DNA of 64,000 nt, taken from contig JAKSYS010000128.1 in the NCBI GenBank assembly GCA_022925895.1, forward strand, positions 1 to 64,000, read 5' to 3'. Each line of letters starts with the position of its first letter. Within the stretch, counting starts at the first letter, position 1. Positions 1 to 10,789 of this stretch are shown in pieces. Under the pieces are notes generated by a model. It was not told where the DNA came from. It made no database searches and saw nothing but the letters and a program-made list of their open reading frames with translations. This DNA is from Fragilaria crotonensis (lineage: Eukaryota > Bacillariophyta > Fragilariophyceae > Fragilariales > Fragilariaceae). Both the position numbers and the translations under genes were made by a program.

Positions 1-2
1 AT

Positions 3-1715
3 TTGAAAAGGCTCACGGAGGCCCAGATGAAGGAGATGGGGATTTGGAAAGTCGGAGAAAGGAATAGATTAATCCATTGGATAGACCAGAGTCTTCGCAC
101 TCGTAACTTGACAGACGAATCAGACTCGAGACCTGCTCCCTACGACGTGGTGCCAGCTCCATGGAGGACGAAAACGCGGTCCCGCGAACCGTGCGAGAGA
201 TGACTGTGACTGTGTCTGGTGCTGGCATCAAAGAAGTCAACGGAACTACGAAGTTTCAGGAGAACGGGATGGTGTACCTAAATACAGGAAGAGCACTTTC
301 TGGAAAGGAAGCCAAGTGGACGTGGTACTGTTTCGATGTCGCGTGGCGGATGGCACACGACCCTGGTTCATTTCAATTGTCCCAATTAATCAGGTACCTG
401 GAACTCATCTTGATATCGATTTTTATAAATCAGTACTGCCACATCAAGACTCTACGGCAGATGTGCCTCCTGAGAGAGGGTGGTCCGTTTGTCAAGATGG
501 TGTTGCTCCAGCACCCATTGTGGAAGTTGGCAGAGCACAACGTTTGGCAAGTGGAGCGTCCATCTCACATAGGACACTCCCAGCTGTACAAAACGACACA
601 TCCTCATCATTTGTTACGGCCCGAGCCTCATTCGCACATTCGAAGGAAGCGATGGTCGGTGTGAAAATCATGATTGAGAACGCTGGGACAATGATTGTAA
701 ACGGAATTTACACTCCGCTGTAGGTGAGGACGGCCTTGCCGTATACACGAAAGGAATTTATTGGGAAGGACGTCGGCAAAGCATCCTTGTGTTTCGGTGC
801 AATGATCTAGAAAACCCACGCGATGGTTCATTTCTTGCGTTCCGTTTGGCGTTATGTCAGGGAAAACAGGATCGTTGACTATTACGATGCTCCTGTCACG
901 ACGGACAAAACTGACCTGCCACCTCAACATGGGTGGATCCAGGCAGAAGGTGGTGTCTATCCACCACCGAAACTGGTTTTCCTCACGCTTAACCCATCCG
1001 AAGAGTACGAACATCGACACGATAGTTATGATCGTTCCTCGACCAGTTCCAGGTCGCTAAGTTCCAACTTACATAGCCACCAATTCAGTGTTGGTTGCTC
1101 GACCAGTACCGCTCCAGTACGGCAAGCCAAGCAACGCACCATCGGTCATCGAGAGCCATGCACAGTATCAACACAAACGAAACAAGCTTGTCAACCAGTA
1201 AGGCTGGTTGTATGGATCGAAAGAGCTTGCGGGTGCAGGGTGCGAGTCTGTCTTTTATAGATGGTGTTTACGTCGCCTGCGGAAAGTTCGACTCGGTCGC
1301 GAAGTTTCAAAAAGAAGTCATTTATAAGGGTTGTAATCGTACACTGACGCTGTTCCGATGTCGTGTACAGGGAAACAAACGACGTTGGTACATCTCCATT
1401 GTGCCATCACGATGTGCCCCAGGGACCAAACACGATACAGACTTCTACACAGCACCAGCGAAAAGTTTATACGACGCGCTTCCTCCAAGAAGTGGTTGGG
1501 TGGCTGTCGGTGAAGGAAGAGGTCAGCCCCCATGTTTATTTTTCGGCGGCGGCGACAACAAATCCACAGCTGATGACAATTCTGAGGAGGAGCTGCAATT
1601 GACAACCGAATTGACGTTTGACGATGGAGTGGAGAATTCATCTGAAGATGAACCGGTGCAAGAATTAACCCGAGAACAAAGAGCGGGCGCAAGTTGTCGC
1701 GTTGGAATCCAATGA
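3..1715 (+). pseudogene. Decayed SAM-domain protein with three tandem repeat-domain copies
   Basis: The first 100 bases encode the C-terminal half of a SAM domain (LTEAQMKEMGI, then KVGERNRLIHWI), so the gene began upstream of the window. Three copies of one repeated domain follow. Its pattern is a GAG/VNGxY-like opening, then LFRCRV, then a WYISIVP, PGT, D-DFY core, and finally PPxxGW. Copies start near 200, 660 and 1220. The first two are spread over different frames, with at least four or five frame breaks and a stop. The third, at about 1215-1715, is open and ends in an acidic Ser/Glu-rich tail. SAM is a protein-interaction domain; the repeat resembles a module seen in many heterokont proteins but I cannot give it a function. 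A gene rebuilt by short introns is possible, but the breaks lack splice sites. Confidence 0.6.
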
Positions 1716-1910
1716 AGATCCTTTCCAACAGGGACTCTCAGTCGCGTCAATCGAAATTGGTTACCGACATCAATACTCTTGAAGTGCTAACAGCCATCCC
1801 GTAGTTCGTAGAACGGACAAAGATTGCCGTCATGATACGAAGAAATCTAGATTCATGAACGTTCGTGGAGGCATACGAAACATACTCTCGTAGTCGCCAC
1901 GTTTCAGTAA

Positions 1911-2321
1911 TCATGCTGCTTTCTGATGATAGCACTGTCCTGTTCCTAGGCGCATCACTGCTTCGGCTCCTCCAAAGGATTTGAGCAATCCTGGCGGTAG
2001 AAACCCGCCTTCACATGCGCATCTCCAATTGTTGTCACTATTGCTACCGGAAGCAAGCACTGGATCATCGTCGTCGTCGTCGTTATTCGCACTGGGGAGC
2101 GGCGGATCAGCGTGGAAAGGTACAACAATGCTGCCTTTGTTTTCGTACACAGATACCGTGGCTTCCTCTCTGGATTCATGTTGCGAGAGAGTCGCCTCGC
2201 CATCGCCGGAGGTGGACGCGGAATCGGACCCAACAACGAGCCACATATTGACAATCAAAATTGCCGTGAGTGAGGTGACGATAGCCATGAGCAACGAGCC
2301 GAATGAGACGTCTATTGGCAT
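1911..2321 (-). CDS. Small signal-anchor protein with C-terminal cysteine motif
   Basis: This is a complete 136-residue frame starting at an ATG, with an in-frame stop 7 codons upstream. Residues about 8-30 are a single hydrophobic segment (SLLMAIVTSLTAILIVNMWL) that fits a signal anchor. A Ser/Glu- and Asp-rich linker follows. The C-terminal 40 residues contain WRCACE, GFLPPGLLKSFGG and GTGQCYH, a compact three-cysteine motif of the kind found at the ends of diatom membrane or secreted proteins. No enzymatic motif is visible. Type II membrane topology, with the cysteine motif outside, is inference. The function is unknown. Confidence 0.5.
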   Translation of the reverse strand: MPIDVSFGSLLMAIVTSLTAILIVNMWLVVGSDSASTSGDGEATLSQHESREEATVSVYENKGSIVVPFHADPPLPSANNDDDDDDPVLASGSNSDNNWRCACEGGFLPPGLLKSFGGAEAVMRLGTGQCYHQKAA

Positions 2322-3169
2322 TCTGTTGCCACTTGATTTAATCTAGGGGAAAGATCACAATGATGAATCCTAGGAGTACGGAGCATCTGGTAACGCGTTA
2401 CGCGCTTTTTCCTGGAATTTATGTCACTGAGAAGTGAGGAGTGATTTCGATGAGCTGATATCTGATTCCGTGCACATGGCTCCATCGACCGTCGACTAAA
2501 ATTTCCTACCGGTAGTACTAGTACCTAACGGCTACCGGCATGCCTTTCACACTCCTTTCACGTGTATAGTAATGTTGGTTACGGTACCAGGTACGTACTG
2601 GAGTACTTAGTTCGAGGTACAAGGTACAAGGTACAAATACACTGGTACTTGTACATCTGGTACTTGTACTTTAGTGCCCCAGCAGTTGGGAACTCAGATG
2701 CACGGCACCTTGAACCTTCTAAACTTGTAAGTTCCAGATGTGTCATACGACCAATATCACGACTAGATTTGAAACGAAAATGTCATGTTTTCTTGAAATC
2801 TATGTCCGACGACCGAAGGTATGACTTTCGCGGAAGTCTTAGAAGCGACGACATTGGAGTACAGTACTGTAATACGGTGGTTGAGTACATTAAAGTCACG
2901 ATGCCAGGACCTGTTAATGACTTCGAGCGAACTTTTGACGCTTAAGGCCACCATTACATTCATACACTTATATGACATATGCATACATACGAACGTAATA
3001 TGTCAATGGAGAGGCATGCGCAAATTTGTCGAACGTTTGGACTCATACCGAACCAAACGCGAGTCAAGTTTTTCGTCGTGGGTAGAGTGTGGGTGTTGCG
3101 GTTTGCGGCGTATGTGCTTGCTTGTCCACGGAACAAACAACTGATACTATATTGAAACAAGAATTAGCC
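2322..3169. other. Intergenic region with a GTAC-rich island
   Basis: No gene is supported here. Bases about 2505-2680 are packed with GTAC, GGTACC and AGTACT words and short imperfect repeats of GGTACAA. The rest, before the carboxypeptidase start, is ordinary A+T-balanced spacer and presumably holds that gene's promoter. Short frames at 2562-2945 and 2821-3144 have no recognisable domain. Confidence 0.5.
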
Positions 3170-4726
3170 ATGATGGTGCAGCAAACGATATTGACGATTC
3201 TGATGTTATGCGCGGCAGCTTCCGCGGTCCGTATCCACAACATGGATTTGGACGAGGAGCCACTGGAAAGAAGACTACTCAGAAGGAGGTTGGATCAAAG
3301 CAATTCAAATTCACCCGAATCGCATCGCGTTCAATCCCTTCCACTACTCGATAATCTTCCATTTGATCTCTATTCAGGCCTCCTGAAGGCATCCGAGGAT
3401 GGAGACAAGAAGTTCTTTTATTGGCTTGTGGCTCCAGAAGAACCTGCGGCGAAAGTATCACCCGATACCCCTCTACTCATTTGGCTCAATGGCGGACCCG
3501 GATGCTCCAGTAGCGATGGGTTTTTCCTTGAAAACGGACCAGTGCGGTTTGAAAAACAAACTGATGGCCAGTGGAAGCTCGTACAGAATCCTTTTTCGTG
3601 GCATCTAGCGCCAGCATGGGTGCTTTACATCGACCAACCAGTGGGAACTGGCCTATCGGTGACACATTCACAAAACTACCCGAAAGACGATACAGAAGTC
3701 AACGTTGACTTTCACTTCTTTCTGGAGGAGTTCCTCCTCTTCTACGGCGACTTCTTCCTGCAAGAGAATCGCCTTTCCTCGAGAAATCCTATTTTCTTCT
3801 CGGGAGAATCCCACGGTGGTCATTACATTCCAAGTATGATGGACTACATCTTGTCCAACCCAGTCCCAAGTCGGATCCAAATATCGTTTGGTGGGGCCGC
3901 CATTGGAAACGGGTGGATTGATCCATTCAACCAGTATGCTGCTGCGGAGCAGGCATATGGTATGGGGCTCATCAATATGGCGCAAAAGGCTCATCTTGAC
4001 GAGCAAGAGAAAGAATGTCAACGAAACCTTTCCAACCAAGTGTTCAACTCCCCCATTTGCTTCGCCTTGTTAGACACAATTGTGGAGCAGTCTCACGGAG
4101 CAAATGCCCCAACTCATGTTTCCATGTATGATGGAACTAGAGTGGAGAGAAAGGGATCAGCGCGCATTTTTCCGAAGTACCACGATTTGGTGGAAAGTTA
4201 TCTGGGAAGCAGAACAGCGACAAGTGGGACAATCCAAGTGGATTACCAAGAAGTGATGCGCGCCATCCATGCCACCGAGACCATTGAGGTGAATCAGCAG
4301 TACAAGGAATGTGCCGACCCTCCGTACGAAGCCTTGAAACATCAAGATGGATTGGGAGTGGTTCCTCAGATTGCTCGGTTGCTAGAAAACAACGTCCGTC
4401 TGATATTCTACAATGGCATGAATGACTTGGTTTGCAATCATATTGGAACGGAAAAGACGCTTATGAAGCTGCCGTGGTCGCAGGCAGCAGATTGGTCGAT
4501 GGCACCTAGATTCACTTGGAATTTGGAGACTGGCTCAACTCCTGCTGCGTACGTCCACGAGTACAAGAACCTAGTGTATCTCAAGATCCCAAATGCTGGC
4601 CACATGGTACCTCAGGATCAGCCGGAGGTGTCCCTCAAGATGATACAAAAGATGCTCCGGGGCGAGTCGTTTAAATTGTATCCGCAATACCTCGACCGAA
4701 CGAATCCGGCGGAGACGTCGTGTTGA
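3170..4726 (+). CDS. Serine carboxypeptidase (peptidase family S10)
   Basis: This intronless 518-residue protein hydrolyses C-terminal residues from peptides in the secretory, vacuolar or lysosomal system. The start at 3170 (or the adjacent ATG at 3173) gives a clear signal peptide (TILTILMLCAAASAV); the frame is open further upstream but has no hydrophobic start there. Family motifs are complete: WLNGGPGCSS for substrate binding and the oxyanion hole, catalytic Ser214 in SGESHGGHYIP, Asp419 in GMNDLVCN and His478 in NAGHMVPQDQP. The usual Tyr or Ala after the catalytic serine is His here, a modest variation. A basic stretch (ERRLLRRRL) after the signal peptide could be a pro-region cleavage site. 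The length is normal for Kex1/carboxypeptidase Y-type enzymes. Confidence 0.93.
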   Translation: MMVQQTILTILMLCAAASAVRIHNMDLDEEPLERRLLRRRLDQSNSNSPESHRVQSLPLLDNLPFDLYSGLLKASEDGDKKFFYWLVAPEEPAAKVSPDTPLLIWLNGGPGCSSSDGFFLENGPVRFEKQTDGQWKLVQNPFSWHLAPAWVLYIDQPVGTGLSVTHSQNYPKDDTEVNVDFHFFLEEFLLFYGDFFLQENRLSSRNPIFFSGESHGGHYIPSMMDYILSNPVPSRIQISFGGAAIGNGWIDPFNQYAAAEQAYGMGLINMAQKAHLDEQEKECQRNLSNQVFNSPICFALLDTIVEQSHGANAPTHVSMYDGTRVERKGSARIFPKYHDLVESYLGSRTATSGTIQVDYQEVMRAIHATETIEVNQQYKECADPPYEALKHQDGLGVVPQIARLLENNVRLIFYNGMNDLVCNHIGTEKTLMKLPWSQAADWSMAPRFTWNLETGSTPAAYVHEYKNLVYLKIPNAGHMVPQDQPEVSLKMIQKMLRGESFKLYPQYLDRTNPAETSC

Positions 4727-4930
4727 GATTTGGCACGTCATGCACAATCTATTGTTAAAATAGCTGTACAATAGCAGATTAGACGTACAAGCAGAATCTA
4801 ATCAACTTCGCTAATCAGTACATCAACAATGATAAAGGAATGAATAGGACGACTCCTTCATGTTGCTGTCGTGCTGCGCAATCGCCTTCTGTCAGCATGT
4901 CCTCAACACTTCTTCGACAAACAGTGCCGC

Positions 4931-5095
4931 CTATGATGCAGCATCGTCCTTGGTACCTTGTCCTTTGTCTTTCTTGAGGCAGCCAACGGTTACTTTCTGA
5001 AAGAGTCGCGTAAACTTCTTCATCCTTTTGGCTTGCTTGCTCAATCGTTGCATTTTCTTGCCGAACGCTAGAAGTTGCTTGGTATAATCTGCCAT
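4931..5095 (-). CDS. Possible small basic protein
   Basis: A 54-codon frame opens at an ATG at 5095 (MADYTKQLLAFGKKMQRL). It encodes a strongly basic, probably helical peptide ending in a Lys/Asp-rich tail; the frame stays open upstream to 5299. It lies in the 3' gap after the carboxypeptidase gene on the opposite strand. No family is recognised and it may be a chance frame. Confidence 0.22.
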   Translation of the reverse strand: MADYTKQLLAFGKKMQRLSKQAKRMKKFTRLFQKVTVGCLKKDKGQGTKDDAAS

Positions 5096-6103
5096 GACGA
5101 ATGTGATTGGTTTGGTTTTGACAAGCGGATGTTGAAACTCGAGGGCACGAAAGAAAGTTAGTTGACAGTCGATACGGATTACCTTTGAGTGCGAATTGTG
5201 CGAGAAAGGATCAACTTTGACATCCAAGGTGAATGCAGAACAGCATTCTATGCATACGAATATGCTTGCTACAGTAGTAGTGTTCGTTTTGAAAAACACG
5301 ATTACGTATTGCTCCGTCTTGGCCTCGGAACATCATGTCCTTCGCAAAAATATTCATGCACGAATAATATACGTGTATGTATAATATATGATATATACTC
5401 CATTATCCCCTATTAGCTTTTTAGGGTGCTGCTTGCTGTATGTACTACGTGCTACAAATAGATATATGGATAACGGGGTAACGGGTGCGCGGTGCCGCAG
5501 CTGTCTAATCACTCATCTGCTCATCTGTGATGTCATGCTTAGAGTGGCGTAGTACACATGTTCATACTAAGGACGTTTTGAGAGTCGTTTGACAAATGAA
5601 CAAATGAGACCATACCTTATACCTACTGGTACGGTAGATTTGTAGAAGCTACTACTACTTGCCAATCCTACAGCATTTGATGATCCAGCTCCATAGCATA
5701 CGAGCGTGGCCAGCACTGGAGCGTTGGATCCGGCACTGATTTCATCCCCTTTTGCGTTTAACAAACAAACAAGTTCTTGTCCTGCTCATGTCGCAGCAGC
5801 GCAACTGATGTCTTTGATGGTAGTGGCATTCACTTAGGAAAAACCGTACGCTGAACAACATAATGCAACAGAGTCGATCGCCGAAGCTATCGTGATCTCG
5901 TACAACATGGTTGCCCCTAACCCCGGCCCGTGCAGCACAGTCGATAGTAACCAAATACACAAGAATATCCCACAGCTGCTCAAGCAATGTATGCCCTATG
6001 AAACATGACAAGAAGGCGCACCATCTTCACAGTAGGTCGGTCGACGCAATCATGGCAGCGCCTCAAAACCTGGCGCGTCCATGATTCGAGTATCCGTGAT
6101 CGA
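5096..6103. other. Intergenic region without recognisable genes
   Basis: Only short frames without domains are present. There is some A+T-rich sequence near 5340-5410 and simple ATCTGCTCATCTG-type repetition near 5505-5530. It separates the small hypothetical frame from the 3' end of the LRR gene. Confidence 0.4.
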
Positions 6104-9100
6104 CTAGCCCGATCTGAACCTAGATCTACGATTGAGGGTCACATCGCTGACCACGGCGTCGCCCAGTGGGTCAGTTATTCTGGTAAGTGGGAAAGAAACG
6201 GACACCAATGTTCCGTCGTCTTCGCATATGACTCCACTCCTAACAAAAATCAATTGTCAGCGAACTGATCACAAGGCAGTCGGTAGAAAGTCTCGCAACT
6301 TACCAATGGCAGACGTTAACCTCCGTATTCCATCGAAGGACTTCGTTCTTATCCCACAATTCTCCTCCCATGACATCGTGCAGCATCGAAAGCAAATCCT
6401 CAACATGCAACTCAACACACTCCACACTTCCGAGGTAGATTGTAGTTTTGCCGTTCGGGCATTTTGTGCAGGAGTCGTTGGAATCGTTGGCGAAGCCTTC
6501 TGCGTGGTAGTACCCGAGGGGACAAAGGATGCCGTCGCATCCATAGCTTCGAGTTCGCCCCCCATTGATCTGGACACTAGCACATAGCGCTTGCGGAATT
6601 GGGTCATGGATTCGATTGCCGCCCAGACGAACGTCTTTAAGACTTCGAATACGGCCGTAAGAGGACGGAATAGGTCCCGAGATGGTGTTGAACGACACGT
6701 CAATCCATGTGAGATAATGCAACGTGCCGATTTCCTCCGGTAGTCGCCCCGTTAACTGGTTGTGCTTCAAGTGCAGTACTTGCAAACCCTTAATCTGGGC
6801 AATGGTGGACGGAAGTGTGCCCGTAAGCCGATTGTTGGACATGTGGAGTCCCAGTAGTGCTGAGCAGTTTCCGATTTCAGATGGAATCGTCCCGCTTATG
6901 GCGCAAGCATCAAGTTCCAAACTCTGTAGAGCGGAAAGCTGGCCGATGGTGGTCGGGATCGTCGTCGTCAGTGGAAGTTGACCCAAGAAGCACTCCAGTA
7001 GGCTCGTTGCCCTGCCAATTTCTTGAGGAATAGAACCACTCAACAGATTTGCATTCAGATGAAGCTTTTCCAAATGAGGCAGACTGAATAGTTCCGACGG
7101 GATTTCGCCAGCGAACTGGCTGTTCGCAAGATTTAGGTCCTGCATGTTCAACAATCTCCCGATTTCGGTAGGGATGGATCCTACTAACCGAGGACAATAC
7201 GACAAGTTCAATATCCGCAACTTGGAAAGCAGCCAATCTCAGTGGGAATTGAACCCGAAGGAAGCCTCTGTCGAAAGCTAATCACTTCCAAGTTGCTCAA
7301 CAACGAAAGTTCAGCCGGTATACCGTGGCACTCATGGTCAGGAGCCTCGTTGCCATCGGCATCAGAACAAACAGCCGCATCCGTCAAATCGATTTGAGCA
7401 ACTTCAGTACCGGAACATGTGATTCCTGGTAGTTCGCAATCGGGAATCGAGGAATCTATCCAATCGCTGAACTTTGCACCCCAATGCATTCCACCATTTT
7501 GTAGAAAGAAATAGTAAAGAATCTCACGGGGAGATAGTATTCCATCCCCGTTCGCATCTCCAATCAAAAAGGAGGTACCTTCGCAAGTTGTCTGTCCAAG
7601 ATAATTCGAATCAGGAGATGTGCCATCGCTAGCAGATCGTTGGCATACTCGGCATGCTCCATTATTATCTGCCGCGCCATGCGGGTGGAACGTTCCGGCA
7701 GGACAGAGAATGGCATCGCAGCCAAACACTGGAACGTGCGCGTTCCAACTTTCTTCACCGCATAGTCCCATAGGGATGAATCCTCGCAGTTTGTTGGACG
7801 TCAAGTTCAGAACTTGAATATCAGACAAACGCCCCAGTTCGATCGGTAGGGTGCCGGAAAAAGAATTGTACGGCGATGAGAACGCAATAAGTTCTGTCAT
7901 GAGACCCATCTCAGACGGCAGAGTTCCTGTCAGTGAATTGAAGCTTATGTCAAACAGGTTCAATGACCTGCGCAACCCCACCAACAAAGAAACAGGAATG
8001 TGCCAGTGAAGCTATTGGCGCTTAAGTCCAAGCTACCCAAGTTACTCATCCGACCACATGACGCTTCCATCTCCATCGAAATCGTTATCATCAGGATAGA
8101 GCCAATGAGCATATTGTCAGCGACGGATAGTTCCTCCAAACTTTCTAGCTTTGTAAGCTCGATAGGGAAAGTCCCAGTAAGCTTATTCAATTCCAGTTGT
8201 AACCGCATTAGTTCGGATAGACGTCCAAGTTCTGTTGGAATAGTCCCTTCCATGTCGTTTTGTTGAATATACAAGTATTGAAGGTGAGCCAGTGCTGCAA
8301 TCTCGGTTGGAATTTCACCAGCAATACGGTTGTTGTACAGAAATAGGCCGACTATTTGAGAGAGGTGACCAACGTCGGAGGGAATTGTCCCGGTTATCAT
8401 GTTGTCAGACACGTCCAGCATAGACAATTTCTTCATTTTCGTCAGATAGAAGTGAAGTGGCCCTTCCAGCATATTGTTGTCCAACCACAATTCTTGCAAG
8501 TTCTTGTACAGTTTACTCAATTGCCACGGCACACCTGTCAAACTATTGGAACTCAAATCAAGAAAACCTAATTTGACCAGATCTCCGTAAGTTGCCGGAA
8601 TGGTCCCATGTAGGAGATTGCCTCGCAAGTTCAAGCGTCGCAACTCTGTCAGCATGAACAGTTCTTCCGGTAACGTTCCTGGGCATTCCAATTCGGGCAA
8701 ATCGATTTTGGTGACGAGATGTGGTGCCGACCAACGGTGCTCCTCTGCTGAACCCCAGGCGTATGGTACGTCAATTTTTCCATCAAATTTGAGTTGAATT
8801 CGAGGTTGGTCGCGTTCCGAGGGGCGAATGTCACCACACGTGATTCCTTCCCAGTCACACACATCTACCGTGAAGTCCATCCATTTCTCAAATTTTCGAG
8901 ACACGACGTCTGCGATTGGAAGTCCTCTGGGGTTTGTAGTCTGTGCCATACGACAAAGCGTAGTAGAGCAGCTCCAAAATTACCCGTTGTGACCAACGCT
9001 GCTTCGAAAGTAGGTAATAGTTCAACTCTTCTCCAATTCTGTCGCCTGAGTACTGCCGCATAAATCGAGGGACCGAAACCTTGACCAAGCCAAAGTGAGG

Positions 9101-9304
9101 GTCTTTGTATTGGCACGTGGTAGCATTTCCATCATAAGTGAACTTGAACATGACCTTGCGAGTTCTCCCGTTGCCATCCGTGGCCCGAGTTTGGCCCCGA
9201 TCCGATGTTGACACCAATACTAGTTGCAAGGCTAGCATTGATGTGATAAAAAACAGTCTCATTCGCCTCGCCATTGTTGTGGCATGCATGGCACGGACAC
9301 GCAT
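6104..9304 (-). CDS. Large secreted LRR protein with repeated cysteine module (frame-broken)
   Basis: The protein runs from an ATG at 9304, with signal sequence MRLFFITSMLALQLVLVSTS, to 6104. It has two tandem modules. Each has an N-cap (VCDWEGITC; PDCELPGITC), plant-type leucine-rich repeats (LxxLxxLxLxxNxLxGxIPxxIG) and a C-terminal cysteine block (GCDAILCPAGTF; GCDGILCPLGYY). A calcium-binding EF-hand-like loop, DANGDGILSPRE, links the modules. A GT-AG intron at 6240-6303 (64 bp, GTAAGT donor) joins to a third, short N-cap (CHWSGVICEDD) that ends at 6104. Three one-base frame breaks, near 8950, 7990 and 7220, interrupt otherwise perfect LRR register. The architecture fits cell-surface recognition or adhesion. 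It could be a fresh pseudogene or an intact gene with assembly errors. Confidence 0.8.
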
Positions 9305-10048
9305 GGCTTGTTCCAGTTCGCGGTTAGTGTTTGATATGGAACCTCTCCACTCTAAATCGACAAGCAAATACTGCTTCGATTTCGAATGTTGATTCAGTTG
9401 AGTGCTCTCAACTCTTGTTTAGTCCTGCTATTATGGCAATAGATACTTCTGAGTCGATAACATTGAATTCACAACTACAGACCGACAGCTACACTGCGAT
9501 ATCCAGTGGTTCGTTGTGTCTCTGTGATGAATGATATGTACATTTCGAGCCGCTTTTTGTAAGAAGATTTCTGCAGCGTAGTACTAGCTAGTACTCCAGT
9601 ATGTCGATGGCAATGAAAGGGTGCTATGCATATGCATACGTGCTATGCATACGACCAGATACCATGTACTGTACGGGAATACTGTCGTAAACAAGTCATG
9701 AAATCGTACTCCTACTCCGAGTACAACGCGTATGACATACATGCATACCATTACAAATGTGTATTGTATGACGTATGTACGTATGTATGACACATACTTG
9801 TCATCCGTTCGGTGCTGGTATGTTATACGTGACACTACAGTATCACACTGTGATACCTCATACAACTCCTATTGGTACAGTACGACATGGATGATCCGCA
9901 ATCCGCATGCATCCCCACAAGCACGATCCGGAATCGGAAGAACAAGCAAGCATAAAAATGCGAACCCTCAGCGAAATCCACCACAAATCTTGCAACCCAC
10001 AAGAACCAACTTCAGTACAACAAAAAACCAACATCCATTTTCGAGACC
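9305..10048. other. Intergenic region between divergent genes
   Basis: This spacer separates the minus-strand LRR gene from the plus-strand VOC gene and so must hold both promoters. Bases 9590-9890 are rich in ATGCATAC, GTATGTAC and GTAC-type alternating purine-pyrimidine words and palindromes. No gene or clear core promoter was identified. Confidence 0.4.
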
Positions 10049-10772
10049 ATGCTCAAGTTTGCTTCACTATCTCTCGCGGTAGCACGACGTTGCGCTCCGC
10101 GGCATCCATACAAATATCGTCTGTTCTCAACAGCAAGACCTTTCCGGATTCTAGGCTTGCAACAAATCGCGGTGGGAGCCTTGGAGAAGGAACCTCTCAC
10201 GAACTTGTGGGTCAATGTATTCGGTCTCTCCAAGGTCAATTCCTTTGTATCTGCTTCCGAAAATGTTGATGAAGATATCCTATCGTTGGGTGAACCCCCC
10301 TACGCCGTCGAAGTCGATCTCATGACGCCGCTGGATGCTGACAAGAGTCCAAAGGTACGTTAACAAGCGCTACATTCCTGAGTGTATTGTCGTTCGGTAT
10401 TGCTCAAAATTATCTTCTATCCAGGTTCATTCTCCAGCTCTCAATCATATTGGTCTATGGGTAGATGATTTGGAATCAGCTGTGTCGTGGATGCAGGAGA
10501 AAGGTAGGTCATGTTGTGGAATTTGGAGACAAGTAGAGTGTACGATTCACATGCGAACGGACCATCGGTATCCTAACACCATTTCTGCAAACCTTGTCGT
10601 GGCAGGTGTTCGGTTCACGCCAGGAGGAATTCGCCCAGGAGCTTCAGGTCATAACGTCACATTTATTCATCCAAAAGGAAATGAAGCATCCCCCATTGGC
10701 GGCGCAGGTGTCTTGATTGAACTCGTTCAAGCACCAGCCGATGTGATTGCCGCACTTTCTCCGGACAAATAA
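10049..10772 (+). CDS. VOC-superfamily (glyoxalase-fold) enzyme, probably mitochondrial
   Basis: There are three exons: 10049-10354, 10425-10503 and 10606-10772, with GT-AG introns of 70 and 102 bp that join in frame. The protein is about 183 residues. An Arg-rich presequence ([13 protein letters not shown] ... RLFSTARPF) fits mitochondrial import. The mature part shows two vicinal-oxygen-chelate half-repeats, [20 protein letters not shown] and [18 protein letters not shown], and ends with FIHPKGNE and [10 protein letters not shown]. Bacterial relatives are annotated as lactoylglutathione lyase, and methylmalonyl-CoA epimerases share the HPK/LIELVQ ending. A metal-dependent lyase or epimerase is therefore likely, but the substrate is undetermined. 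Its stop lies 17 bp from the stop of the convergent TRIP4-like gene. Confidence 0.8.
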
Positions 10773-10789
10773 TAATCCAGCAGAATCAC

